Shown piece by piece: positions 23,355-35,110 of a stretch of 64,000 bases of DNA (positions within the stretch are counted from its first letter, which is position 1; each line of letters begins with the position of its first letter). Under the pieces are notes generated by a model that saw nothing but the letters and a program-made list of their open reading frames with translations, did not search any database and was not told the origin of the DNA. Made by a program: the position numbers and the translations under genes. This DNA comes from Nicotiana tabacum (lineage: Eukaryota > Streptophyta > Magnoliopsida > Solanales > Solanaceae), in contig NC_134097.1 in assembly GCF_000715075.1 (NCBI RefSeq), positions 128,400,997-128,464,996 on the forward strand, read 5' to 3'.

Positions 23355-26041
23355 TGTTACACCCCAAGTTTTCATACGTGAGAGTACGTCATAAGTCATT
23401 GATGTAAGCTCGGGAATGAGATTATATTTGGAAGTAAATAAAGTAAGTTAATCATGTTACCTTGGAGGTTACAAATATTTAAGATCATGAATAACGAGTA
23501 CCAAGAGAGTTGGAAATCTTAGAAGCTAAACCAATTGAAGAAAATAAGTTTCGTCAAAAGTCGACAAGTTTGGAATGTTATAACATTTACTTTGGGGTGA
23601 GACTAGGGTTCTTAACATGATAAGGAGGTTATTCTATGAGTTATTTTAGTTGTATGATATTCATTTTCTACATTTTGAAGGCAAGCAAGTTGTGGAACAA
23701 GAGTTGGCAAAGGTCATCACAAGTTACATTCATAAATTTGCTGAAATTTAGGTCAAATGTATCTGAACATTTCTACAAATATACTTGGAATCATGGGGTT
23801 TTCTACCTACCAAATTGAATATCTACGAGTCTAGTTTCTAACGCATTAAACCGTTTGTCAATACGACATTGGAGTAGAGAGATATTCATGTTTTCGCGAG
23901 ACGGCGCAAGCAGCTCCCAATGGGACCCACTTAGGCGGTGGTTGATCTACTTCAATTTATAAACGATTTGAACGCCTATTTTTGCTCATTTTTCAACTAA
24001 CGTTCGTCTCCAAACTTCTTCTAACCCTCCTAAACATATACCACAAGGGTTTGAAGTGATTCCAAAGTGATTACACTATATTTCAACATCAAAACTTAGT
24101 TCTAGTGAAGAACAACACCTCTTTGAGGTTGTGTTGTCATTGAGGATTGTTGTGGGCTGTATATGGATGAAATTACAAGTTATTATTGTTGTCTAAGGTG
24201 AGTATAACAGCCTACTAATTGTGCTTAATCTTGCATGTATGTTGGTTAAGTTGTTAGGATGATAAACTACAAGATAATACTTGGGTTAGCTTAAGTCACT
24301 TCTATGGTGTTGTATTGCTATTGAGGGTTGTTGTAAACTGAATATAACTTGGATTTTGACTTGAAGTTGCTGTAGGAGGTATTTATATTGTTTTCTTACT
24401 TGTGCCTAAGGTTATCTTGAGGTTCATTAAGTTAAATGGATGGGCTAGACATGAACTAGTGAATAAAGTTGCTAATTGAGGATAGTTGAAGTTGTGGATT
24501 ATTTTCGTTGTTATAAATATATGGTATAATGCTGGAATCATTGATTAATGACTTCATTATCATGTTAATGATACTTTTATGTTGAATTAAGAAGTCTATA
24601 AGGATTGATAAAAGGTATACAGATTCCAATCGGAGCTTGCCGCTCGTCGTAATGTAGTTGTGACTTGTTGTTGTTATATGGTGTCTTGATATTGATAATT
24701 ATGTATTGATGGATTGCTCTGGTCATTGTTGTTTGTATATGGTATTGGAGGAGGCCCTTGTTACAAGGGAGATGCTGCCAAAATTTACGTAAACGAGCTA
24801 CTAGCTTAAGTTATAGACTTAGCCTTTGCTCAGCACTGATTTTGAATCTCCTTATACTATGATAGATTGAGTTGACTTGTTTGAAGAGTTGCTTGGAAGT
24901 GATTAGGGACTCAGCAGGTTTAAGGTATGTTAAGGCACTTTCTTCTTTCTTTTGGCATGATCTAAAGTGAAATGAATACGCTACTTCATAACGAATCTAC
25001 TCCTAGCAACTAAGGTTGTCCATGTTGTTCTTTCCTTATAAAATTATTCTAAGCAAGTGTGTATGATCCTTGAATCCTACTAAGGTTCATATTGAGGGTA
25101 TGGATGTCCATAGTGCTCTTAAGTCACTCCAAAAGGTTTAGAAGGTGATTCCATGAGTCTAGCATGCATTATATATAGTATCTATTTTACTCTACCGAGC
25201 CGCTCTATAGTCGGCCGGGTACAACACCTATTGTGCAACCACTGATCAGTTGGGTTTACCGAGCTCCACGTGGCCGGGTACGATTCTACCGAACCTTATG
25301 AAAGTCGAGTACGCTTTTACCGAGTCCTCTTTGAGGCCGGGTACGATATGATGATGATGATGCCCACAGAGGCGAATGTTTTGAAAAGTTTATGTATATA
25401 TATGTATTATGCATTTCATATCAGTAACCCCCATAGGCACTCAGATGTTACAGGTTGTATCTCCTCTATATCTCTCTTTACATTACTGTTCTTGTTTAAG
25501 CTTTCCTGCCTAACATACTCGGTACTTTATTCGTACTGACGTCCCTTTTGCCTGGGGACACTGTATTTCATGCCCGTAAGTCTCGATTGATAGGTTGACA
25601 GTCCTCCTAGTAGGCTATCAACTCAGCAAAGGTGTTGGTGCACTCCACTTGCTCCGGAGTTGCCTATTTGGTCAGTATGCTTTGGATATGTATCGATTGG
25701 TATGGCGGGGCCCTGTCCCGACCTTTATGATTTTATATACTCTTAGAGGCTTGTAGACAGATGTCAGGTGTATGGATAATTGTATGGCCTTGTCGGCCTA
25801 TGTTTCGAGTTTACTAATGGTCATGTCGGCCTTATAGGCCCGTATGTCACATATATTAGTTTGTATATCATGTTGGGTCTTCATATGTTGAGTATTCCCT
25901 TATGTTTTATTCTTGTTATCTCATGACGGGTTTTCTAGCTCATTTACTCATGATAACATGATAAGAAAGATATGTTACGTTGGTACTCGATTGAGTAAGG
26001 CACCGGGTGCCCGTCGCGGCCCTTCGGTTTGGGTCGTGACA
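23355..26041 (+). repeat. 5' LTR of the 9.3-kb non-autonomous element
   Basis: It is 2687 bp and aligns base for base in length with 29988-32674. It contains a (GAT)n tract near 25348-25362 and a four-unit hairpin array at 25193-25343. The short ORFs at 23636, 25270 and 25913 recur in the other LTR by sequence identity, not coding constraint. Confidence 0.95.
25193..25343 (+). repeat. Array of four TACCGA...CGGGTA hairpins (5' LTR)
   Basis: Four units each begin TACCGA and end CGGGTA (third unit CGAGTA here). TACC pairs with GGTA, the GA/CG step is unpaired, and an inner stem differs per unit. Unit one pairs GCCG with CGGC (25199-25202/25212-25215). Unit two holds the CCAC/GTGG palindrome (25266-25273). 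Unit four pairs CCTC with GAGG. The third unit has lost pairing in this LTR but pairs ACC with GGT in the 3' LTR. Confidence 0.7.
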
Positions 26042-26045
26042 GAAG

Positions 26046-26200
26046 TGGTATCAGACCAGTTCTGTCCTAGGGAGTCTACAAGCCGTGTCAAGTAGAGTCT
26101 TGTTTATGGGTGTGTTGTGCACCACACTTATAAGCAGGAGGTTACAGGGCATTTAGATCTGTCACTCTTTCTTCTTACTCTAGATCGTGTAGTAGAGCTC
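26046..26200 (+). promoter_or_regulatory. Primer-binding site and conserved leader
   Basis: TGGTATCAGA at 26046-26055 is the initiator Met-tRNA-type site. The following 150 bases ('gtctacaagccgtgtcaagt', 'gagtcttgtttatgggtgtg', 'ttgtgcaccacacttataa') match, with substitutions, the leader of chromovirus #1 read on the minus strand from 55370 to about 55220. Conservation without any coding frame points to a packaging or dimerisation role; that role is inference. Confidence 0.7.
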
Positions 26201-29200
26201 AGTTGTAAGAATTCAAACTCTTAAATTCGACTTTACTCCTAATACAACGATACCTACATCCACAAAGACAGTTGGTAAGAGATTGCATCAAAGACAGTTG
26301 GTAAGAGACAATTGTGGATGTGGAAGAGTTGAGTCAGAGGAACTCGATTTCACATCATGCTTATGATGAGTAAATATGAGGTCTTCAACAGATCATGTGT
26401 GTACTAAGGTGTGTATGCTTCTTAATAAGGAGCCTTAAGGCAAGGATATCAATTCACGAATATGGTGAAAATCTATGAGGAATTTATAAGCTAGATACAA
26501 GTTTTAACAAGTAAAAGAAGTAAGGTGAAGAGGGGTACGAGGCACCCAAATAATGAAGATTATCAATATTTTCAAATCAGGCAGAGAAATATAAGCATTT
26601 TAGTACCTTCATTAATGACAGAGGTAAGTACAATTGGCCACACCCATCTCAGTTATGTTCTATGGGAGCTAACAGATATTATTTAAGAGAAAGATGGGAT
26701 ATCAGGATCCAGTTGGAGTTAGAGTAACCCAAAAATTGTGGATAGGTTGTTATCATTAACTAACGTTTCCGAAAGATGGTGCAAATGTGGTAATAGATCT
26801 CCTTCTAAGACACCCAGATGGTGAACTCTAGAGTAGTACAATCAGATACGAATACTGGAATATTCAAAAATTTCATAGGATAGGCAGTGGGATCCTAGAA
26901 GGGACAAATATTTACCTTAGTATGACTCTAGCTCTGATTAAAAAAAAAGAATGTTAGGCATTCCCAAGAGCCAGTGAGATGAAGCTAGGGGAGCTTATAG
27001 GGAAAGAACTTTTTGTTGAAGTTTTTAGAATAAAGTGATAGACAAAAAAAATATTATCTGGAGAATAAGAAGAAAATAAATGAAGCATCATGAGTAAGAT
27101 GTGATATATGGGTGATAACAGTAAATCAAAATATGACACGATGACAGAGTCTATAGTCAAGTGAAGGAAAATACAAGAGGTGACAAGCCTTAAGGCAATA
27201 AAAGAGTATAAGCCATAAAGTCATATTCTTATTTCGAGAAATGAGATGGTGACTTCAACGTGATTACCAGGAGGAAAGGTTAGACCCCAGAGTAATAAAA
27301 GTCAGTATGGGCTGGTGAACAAGATAAAACCGAACATGAATTAGGGACCGGAGGATTTGATAATGGTCGACATCATGAGAATTTCAAAGATCGTGCTCCA
27401 ACAATAATAGAATAGACAACATACGAATAACCTTTAAAGGTTATTTAGGAAGTCGCTTACCTAAAGCAAGCACTCTGAGCAGAGTTAATCTTAAGGGACT
27501 AAGTGTGCCAGTTACCGTAGGTGTCACCTTCGTGCGTAAGAAATTTAATCATCCCTGGTACAGAAGGTTACCATAAGGTGATTAAGGTTCATTGATAATG
27601 TGAAAAGACGCCGAATATGAAAAGGTAAAACAACTATAGGTAGATCGTCGTAGTACTAAATCTTAGTACTCCCCTGAAGGGGGGAATATGGTGTGATATG
27701 GTATTAAGTCGGAGTTAAGCGGTTCAGTTAACTATAGAATGGTAAAGAAAGAATGTGGTAAAAAGGAGAAAGGGATGATGTTGCATTTATTTAGTTCCTG
27801 CAGATATGTTGCGACTCCAGAACCTTATACAAGCACGACACCGGAGAGAGGCAGTAAATGTTTCCGGCCAGGATGTTATTGATAAATAAGTGTGAATGGA
27901 CACTTGATACATCAGGAGCTAGTGGCGAGAGATAAGTTAAGACAAAGGATATATCCCAAGAGGGATTATGCAGAATATATATATATATATATATATATGA
28001 GAATATAGAATATATATATATATATATATATATGAGAATGGACCAACGAGTAATTAGTAGTTGATTCAGGAAGAGCCCAGTTATGGCTAGACAAGAGGTC
28101 ACAGATAAATCAATAGATCATGCAAGATAAATGTAGTGAATCGCAGCATAGTGAATTCAGTCTCGCAGATACGAGATCACAATCATTTGAAAAAAATTTC
28201 AGATAAGAGTTGAGGCAGTTAAAGGTACCATTTTTAAGGTTTATAAAAATAAGAGAGAGTGTCACTAAGGAGACAATAAAAATTTGAGCTTAGAAGTAAC
28301 CCTACGAGCACAAAGGCATAAATTTATGTAACTAAGGATTATTATAGGCGAGTAAGAATAACGAAAATTACCTTCGGGTGTACGATATATCAAGCTCGCA
28401 ACTTTACAAGAGCTAGAAGGTCTCCTTAAGTACTATAATGAAAGACTAGCTGAGGAAATAAGGAAGAAGGTTTCCACCTAATCATAGTGAGCTAAAGAGT
28501 AAATGATCCTGTAACAACAGTCTCATTACAATATTGTATACACTCCATAAGAAAGTGGCACCTATCATGGCTAATGAATGGTAAAAAAAAAAGCCATCAA
28601 AGGTGATGTTTGAGATCATATGAGGTACAGGAAATTATAGTATTCGTGGGCAAAATGACAAGCCAAGTATTCATGCAACAAGTGATAGAACGACCAACAA
28701 AAGTAATTGCTTACATTTAAGGACAACTGAGAAGGCACGAAAGGAAATTTATGGTGCTAGCAAGTTAAAGGAAGGTTGCGAGTAGTATAAATAGATCGGT
28801 GTAAGTCCTAAGGTAAAGTATTGTAGAGCAACAAGGTTTTAGGTAGATAGGAGTAAGGATATGAAAAGGTGAGTGAGAAGGTGACGAGAATATGTATGTC
28901 CTCGGGATTAAACCCATCAAAACAAGGGAGCTGATGATTTCCATATGTAATAAAAAGCTCGGTACAGCCTGAATGAACACAGAGGAGTCTAAGTCTAGGT
29001 GCATTTAGAAAAGGTGGAATGCTGCCCTGGCATTAGAATAAGGGTGTAATTGTGATAGATAAGAGGATGATGCTTAGGCCTTTGATTGAGTAATAATTTA
29101 ACGAGAAAGGGATTTCATTAGTTGCATGGGATTAGAATACCCCCATAAGATGAATAGCGTTGGGATGCAATGAAATACGGTTATTGAAGTATAGTATTAT

Positions 29201-29950
29201 CCCTATGTGGATCAGGAAAATCACTTCATATGTTCCCCGATAAGATGTGAGCCCTAGTGACAGTGTATTACGTAAGAGGTTGCAAGTTATCAATGATAGA
29301 TTATAGATCAATATTAAGGTGAATAAACAATAGATGGGTACAAGTTCCAAAGTACGAGATGAGATTTGTTTGTTATTCTTAGATGAATAATAATGAGGAA
29401 GCACTAAAGGACTTAGATTTATACATATAGGATAAGCAGTGAGAGAGTAACCTGGAGTTGGGTAGCAAACCTCGGTAATAATAAATCGAAGTAAGTTTTA
29501 TGGTATAGTATAACCTACCTAGATGTAGTAAATCTATAAGGATAGATATACAAGGCTATGAAACAAGAGATAGAAATAGTCTTAAGTTCGATAAAGTACC
29601 ATGCGAAAGACATCAGTACACCTATAGATGCCTAGAGGGACAGCTTGTCATAATTCTGTATATGTTCATAAAGTGAGGCTTAGAGAATGGCTAAAAGATG
29701 GAGGAAAAAGAGAATACGACTCGCTAGGCGCTCATACAAGGACACAGTCGTACATACTGCATGACATAAGGTAGCAAATGTTACGATGTTGGAAGAATTC
29801 CGACCACATGTCATGGCGTGACAAAGAGGCCTAAAAGGGGGGAATGCCCAAGTGTTTAGATTTATTCACAAAACAGTGGATTAGATGGAAAGATGAGCAT
29901 TAAAGTATTCGTAAGAGCTATAGTTTATGAAACTGATAAGCGCATCAATC
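26201..29950 (+). other. Interior of the non-autonomous element, no gene
   Basis: This is 3.75 kb of purine-rich, AT-biased sequence. No open frame shows gag or pol motifs on either strand. A (TA)n microsatellite pair lies at 27974-28033. A second purine tract, AAAAGGGGGGAATG, at about 29836 resembles the functional polypurine tract and may be a remnant duplicate. Confidence 0.65.
27974..28033 (+). repeat. Paired (TA)n microsatellites
   Basis: Two (TA)n runs (about 27974-27999 and 28010-28033) are each flanked by 'AGAATATA' on the left and 'TATGAGAAT' on the right. One run therefore looks like a local duplication of the other. Confidence 0.9.
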
Positions 29951-29987
29951 AACATTCGAGGACGAATGTTCCAAAGGGGGGGAATGA
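29951..29987 (+). other. Hairpin and polypurine tract
   Basis: AACATTCG-AGGA-CGAATGTT (29951-29970) is a perfect 8-bp inverted repeat with a 4-base loop. It is followed by the polypurine tract AAAGGGGGGG (29973-29982) just before the 3' LTR. Chromovirus #2 has the same arrangement on the minus strand at 58348-58313. Confidence 0.8.
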
Positions 29988-32674
29988 TGTTACACCCCAA
30001 GTTTTCATACGTGAGAGTACGTCGCAAGTCATTGATGTAAGCTCGAAAATGAGATTATATTTGGAAGAAAATAAAGTAAGTTAATCATGTTACCTTGGAG
30101 GTTACAAATATTTAAGATCATGAATAACGAGTACCAAGAGAGTTGGAAATCTTAGAAGCTAAACCAATTGAAGAAAATAAGTTTCGTCAAAAGTCGACAA
30201 GTTTGGAATGTTATAACATGTACTTTGGGGTGAGACTAGGGTTCTTAATATGATAAGGAGATTATTCTATGAGTTATTTTAGTCGTATGATATTCATTTT
30301 CTACATTTTGAAGGCAAGCAAGTTGTGGAACAAGAGTTGGCAAAGGTCATCACAAGTTACATTCGTAAATTTGCTGAAATTTAGGTCAAATGTATCTGAG
30401 CATTTCTCTAAATGTACTTGGAATCATGGGGTTTTCTACATACCAAATTGAATATCTATGAGTCTAGTTTTTAACTCATTAAACCGTTCATCAATACGAC
30501 ATCGGAGTAGAGAGATATTCATGTTTTCGCGAGACCGCGCAAGCAGCTCCCAATGGGACCCACTTAGGTGGTGGTTGACCTACTTCAATTTATAAACGAT
30601 TTGAACGCCTATTTTTGCTCATTTTTCAACTAAAGTTCGTCTCCAAACTTCTCCTAACCCTCCTAAATATATACCACAAGGGTTAGAAGTGATTCCAAAG
30701 TGATTACACCATATTTCAACATCAAAACTTAGTTCTAGTGAAGAACAACACCTCTTTGAGGTTGTGTTGTCATTGAGGATTGTTGTGGGCTGTATTTGGA
30801 TGAAATTCCAAGTTGTTTCTGCTTTCTAAGGTGAGTATAACAGCCTACTAATTGTTCTTAATCTTGCTTGTATGTTTGTTAAGTTGTTAGGATGATAAAC
30901 TACAAGATAATACTTAGGTTAGCTTAAGTCACTTCTATGGTGTTGTATTGCTATTGAGGGTTGTTGTAAACTGAATATAACTTGGATTTTGACTTGAAGT
31001 TTCTGTAGGAGGTATTTATATTGTGTTCTTACTTGTGCCTAAGGTTATCTTGAGGTTCATTAAGTTAAATGGATGGGCTAGACATGAACTAGTGAATAAA
31101 GTTGCTAATTGAGGATAGTTGAACTTGTGGATTATTTTCGTTGTTATAAATATATGATATAATGCTGGAATCATTGATTAATGACTTCATTATCATGTTA
31201 ATGATACTTTTATGTTGAAGTAAGAAGTCTATAAGGATTGATAAGAGGTATACGGATTCCAATTGGAGCTTGCCGCTCGTCGTAATGTAGTTGTGACTTG
31301 TTGTTGTTATATGGTGTCTTGATATTGATAATTATGTATTGATGGATTGCTCTGGTCATTTTTGTTTGTGTATGGTATTGGAGGAGGCCCTTGTTACAAG
31401 GGAGATGCTGCCAAAATTTACGTAAACGAGCTACTAGCTTAAGTTATAGACTTAGCCTTTGCTCAACACTGATTTTGAATCTCCTTATACTATGATAGAT
31501 TGAGTTGACTTGTTTGAAGAGTTGCTTGGAAGTGATTAGGGACTCAGCAGGTTTAAGGTATGTTAAGGCACTTTCTTCTTTCTTTTGGCATGATCTAAAG
31601 TGAAATGAATACGCTACTTCATAACGGATCTACTCCTAGCAACTAAGGTTGTCCATGTTGTTCTTTCCTTATAAAATTATTCTAAGCAAGTGTGTATGAT
31701 CCTTGAATCCTACTAAGGTTCATATTGAGGGTATGGATGTCCATAGTGCTCTTAAGTCACTCCAAAAGGTTTAGTAGGTGATTCCATAAGTCTAGCATGC
31801 ATTATATATAGTATCTATTTTACTCTACCGAGCCGCTCTATAGTCGGCCGGGTATGGCACCTATTGTGCAACCACTGATCAGTTGGGTTTACCGAGCTCC
31901 ACGTGGCCGGGTACGATTCTACCGAACCTTATGATGGTCGGGTACGCTTTTACCGAGTCCTCTTTGAGGCCGGGTACGATATGATGATGATGATGCCCAC
32001 AGAGGCGAATGTTTTAAAAAGTTTATGTATATATATGTATTATGCATTTCATATCAGTAACCCCCATAGGCACTCAGATGTTATAGGTTGTATCTCCTCT
32101 ATATCTCTCTTTACATTACTGTGCTAGTTTAAGCTTTCCTGCATAACATACTCGGTACTTTATTCGTACTGACGTCCCTTTTGCCTGGGGACACTGCATT
32201 TCATGCCTACAAGTCTCGATTGATAGGTTGACAGTTCTCCTAGTAGGCTATCAGCTCAGCGAAGGTGTTGGTGTACTCCTCTTGCTCTAGAGTTGCCTAT
32301 TTGGTCAGTATGCTTTGGATATGTATCGATTAAAATGGTGGGGCCCTGTCCCGACCTTTATGATTTTATATACTCTTAGAGGCTTGTAGACAGATGTCAG
32401 GTGTATGGATAATTGTATGGCCTTGTCGGCCTATGTTTCGAGTTTACTAATGGTCATGTCAGCCTTATAGTCCCGTATGTCACATATATTAGTTTGTATA
32501 TCATGTTGGGTCTTCATATGTTGAGTATTCCCTTATGTTTTATTCTTGTTATCTCATGACGGGTTTTCTGGCTCATTTACTCATGATAACATTATAAGAA
32601 AGATATGTTACGTTGGTACTCGGTTGAGTAAGGCACCGGGTGCCCGTCGCGGCCCTTTGGTTTGGGTCATGACA
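29988..32674 (+). repeat. 3' LTR of the 9.3-kb non-autonomous element
   Basis: It is 2687 bp, from TGTTACACCCC to TCATGACA. It is followed by ACAAC (32675-32679) and then by the resumed Ogre sequence, which continues the protease-RT linker. Confidence 0.95.
31826..31976 (+). repeat. Array of four TACCGA...CGGGTA hairpins (3' LTR)
   Basis: Same array as in the 5' LTR. Here unit three (31920-31944) pairs perfectly: TACC/GGTA outside and ACC (31926-31928) with GGT (31936-31938) inside. Unit four (31951-31976) pairs CCTC (31959-31962) with GAGG (31966-31969). Confidence 0.7.
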
Positions 32675-32679
32675 ACAAC

Positions 32680-33116
32680 TTTTGGACTTGGATATCAGTA
32701 CACCTGGCAGGAGTACAATGATAGGTCGCCGATATGGCGTGGTCCTTTTTACCCTCTTGAACAGCCAATACGACATTTGTACCAAACATTTCAATAAACT
32801 GACGTGATATGGGGATTCGAAGAAGATTAAGCTTTAGCTGGCCTAAGGAACCTATTTCTCGGCGATGAAGACATGGATTGCAATGAAATAGTTGAGGAGG
32901 AGGAAGAAGACCTTACTATGAAGACCGTGGGAAAAAGGAGTTGTTCTCAAGAACTGGACTGTCGCACTGTCCCGGGCCTGTCGAGTTCCTAGTGTTATTC
33001 TTACTTATCCTGATGAACCTACGATTGTGACATGTAATGAGACAACACAACATACGGATAGTGATTTATAAGAAATAGAAGAAAAAGATAGTATACTTGA
33101 AGAAATTGTTAGAGAA
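32680..33116 (+). pseudogene. Ogre protease-RT linker after the nested insertion
   Basis: The frame resumes with 'GLGYQYTWQEYNDRSPIWRG' (about 32689-32748) and a Glu-rich stretch (EIVEEEEED, about 32890-32916). This is the spacer between protease and RT in this lineage. Stops follow at 33003 onward. Described Ogre elements carry an intron between PR and RT; I cannot place convincing splice sites here. Confidence 0.55.
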
Positions 33117-34511
33117 ATGGAAAATTTTGAGAACAAGCCTAAGTCCAATTTGGTTGAAACCAAGGTAGTCAATTTGGGAGATTCCGAAAGAGTCAAAGAA
33201 ACTCGCATAAGCATTCACCTGTCACCATCAGATAAAGAAGAATACACCGATTTCCTAAAAGATTATGAAGATATTTTTGCATGGTCTTATGATTATATGA
33301 GTGGTTTGAGCACGTCCATAGTGGCTCATAAGCTACCTACCAATCCGATGTGTCCGCCTGTAAAGGAGAAACTCAGAAAGTTCAAGCCAGCTATGATTCT
33401 AAAAATAAAAGAGGAAGTCACCAAGCAGATCAAAGATAAGGTTCTTAGAGTGGTTGAATATCCTACCTAGTTGTAACATTGTGCTAGTTCTGAAGAAGGA
33501 TGGGAAGGTCAAAGCGTGTGTCGACTATCTGGATTTAAATAGAGCAAGTACCAAAGATGATTTCCCGTTGCCCAATATACACATACTGATTGATAATTGT
33601 GCCAAGCATGAAATCCAATCCTTTGTGGATTGCTTCGCGGGGATGAAGAAGATACGGAAAAGACACCCTTTATTATGCCATGGGGAGTGTATTGTTATAA
33701 AATGATTCCGTTTGGTCTGAAGAACGCTGGGGACACTTATATGAGAGCCATAACAACCATTTTCCACGACATGATACATAAGGAGATAGAAGTGTACGTA
33801 GACGACGTCATCATCAAATCTAAGAAGGGTATAGATCACATAGCAGACTTGAGGAAATTCTTTGATCGACTTCGAAAGTATAATTTGAAACTGAATCCCA
33901 CAAAATGTGCCTTTAGAGTCCCTGCTAGAAAATTGCTAGGTTTCATCGTCAGTCGCCGAGGAATTGAGTTAGACCCGTCAAAAGTCAAGGCTATCTGGGA
34001 TTTGCCACCTTTAAGGAACAAGAAAGATGTGATGAGTTTCTTGAGGCATCTCAATTACATCAGCCACTTCATAGCACAATTGACTGTGATCTATGAGCCG
34101 ATTTTCAAAATATTAAAGAATGATGCCGCAACAAGTTGGACTGAAGAATGCCAAAAAGCTTTTGACAAAATCAAGGAATATTTGTCCACGCCACCAGTCC
34201 TGGTCCCATCGGAACCTGGTAGACCTCTGTTACTCTATCTTTCCGTACTAGATGGGGCTTTCGGTTGTGTTTTGGGGCAACACGACGAGACGGGGAGGAA
34301 AGAGCAGGCCATTTACTATTTGAGTAAGAAGTTCACACCTTATGAAGCACGATATTCTTTGCTGGAACGCACCTGCTGTGCCTTGATATGGATAGCGCAG
34401 AAATTGAGGCACTACTTCTATGCCTACACTACATATTCCATATCAAGGATGAATCCTCTGAAATACATTTTTCAGAAACCCATGCCTACAGGGAAGCTGG
34501 CAAAATGGTAG
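33117..34511 (+). pseudogene. Ogre reverse transcriptase and first RNase H
   Basis: Three pieces: 33117-33470 (upstream RT region, 'YEDIFAWSYDYMSGL'), 33454-33650 in another frame ('LKKDGKVKACVDYLDLNRAS', 'FPLPNI'), and 33630-34511. The third holds 'MPFG'-equivalent MIPFGLKNAG, the catalytic YVDD (33795-33806), 'LNPTKCAFRV' and 'GIELDPSKVKAI'. It ends in an RNase H-like segment 'LLLYLSVLDGAFGCVLGQHD' and 'ALIWIAQKLRHY'. The RT copies genomic RNA. The catalytic Asp pair is intact, but two frameshifts near 33460 and 33640 and the stop at 34509 break the enzyme. Confidence 0.85.
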
Positions 34512-35110
34512 ATATTGTTGAGTGAATTTTACATCATCTATGTAACTCAGAAGGTGGTCAAGGGACAGGCGTTAGCATATCATCTGGCAGAAAATCCTGT
34601 AGGAAGAGAATACGAACCATTGAAAACGTATTTTCCTGATGAATAAATATCCTTTGTAGGAGAAGAGATCACCGAAACTTACGACGGTTAGAGAATGTTC
34701 TTCGATGGGGCCGCAAATTTCAAAGAAGTAGGTATCAGTGCTATTTTGGTGTCAGAGATAGGTCAACATTATCTGGTATCCGCGAAACTCATATTTTCGT
34801 GCACTAACAATATGGCAGAATACTAGGCTTGCATCTTGGGGCTTAATTTGGCCATTGACATGAATATCCAGGAATTGCTGGTAATTGGTAATTCAGACCC
34901 TCTGGTACATCAGGTTCTAGGAAAGTGGGCTACAAAGAATACCAAAATACTGCTATATATGTATCATGTGCAAGAGTTGATGAAGATATTCACAAAGATA
35001 GAGTTCAAACATGTTTCGAGAATCCAGAATGAGTTCACAAACGCATTGGCCACTTTGTCCTCCATGATACAGCACCCAGACAAGAATTTCATCGACCTTA
35101 TTCCAGTAAG
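34512..35110 (+). pseudogene. Ogre second (archaeal-type) RNase H
   Basis: It is in the same frame as RT after the stop. Recognisable residues are the first catalytic Asp in MFFDGAANF (34694-34720), the Glu in NNMAEY (34808-34825, followed by a stop) and 'LVIGNSDPLVHQVLGKW' with the third acidic residue. It ends with HVSRIQNEFTNALATL. A second RNase H between the first one and integrase is a known trait of Tat-lineage elements. It would remove the RNA template. Stops at about 34645, 34690 and 34826 inactivate it. Confidence 0.75.

Larger units (their letters stand above)
23355..32674 (+). mobile_element. Non-autonomous large LTR element (LARD type) with chromovirus cis-signals
   Basis: Two LTRs of identical length (2687 bp, 23355-26041 and 29988-32674) start TGTTACACCCC and end GGGTC[GA]TGACA, with a perfect ACAAC duplication. 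The 3946-bp interior has a Met-tRNA-type primer site at 26046 and a conserved hairpin plus polypurine tract at 29951-29982. I find no gag, protease, RT or integrase frame; the longest ORFs are about 100 codons and unrelated. The LTRs differ only by scattered substitutions, so this is one of the younger insertions in the window. Its LTR ends, leader and PPT match the two chromoviruses to the right, which suggests it moved with their proteins. Confidence 0.92.

Noticed and set aside
23636..23818. 60-codon ORF conserved at 30269-30451
   Set aside because: Conserved only because the two LTRs are copies of each other; no domain and no start context.
26046..26063. tRNA gene-like sequence near TGGTATCAGA
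   Set aside because: It is complementary to a tRNA 3' end and sits at the LTR boundary, so it is a primer site, not a tRNA gene; no cloverleaf was found.
27791..28102. 103-codon ORF with Tyr-Ile repeats
   Set aside because: Translation of the (TA)n microsatellites.
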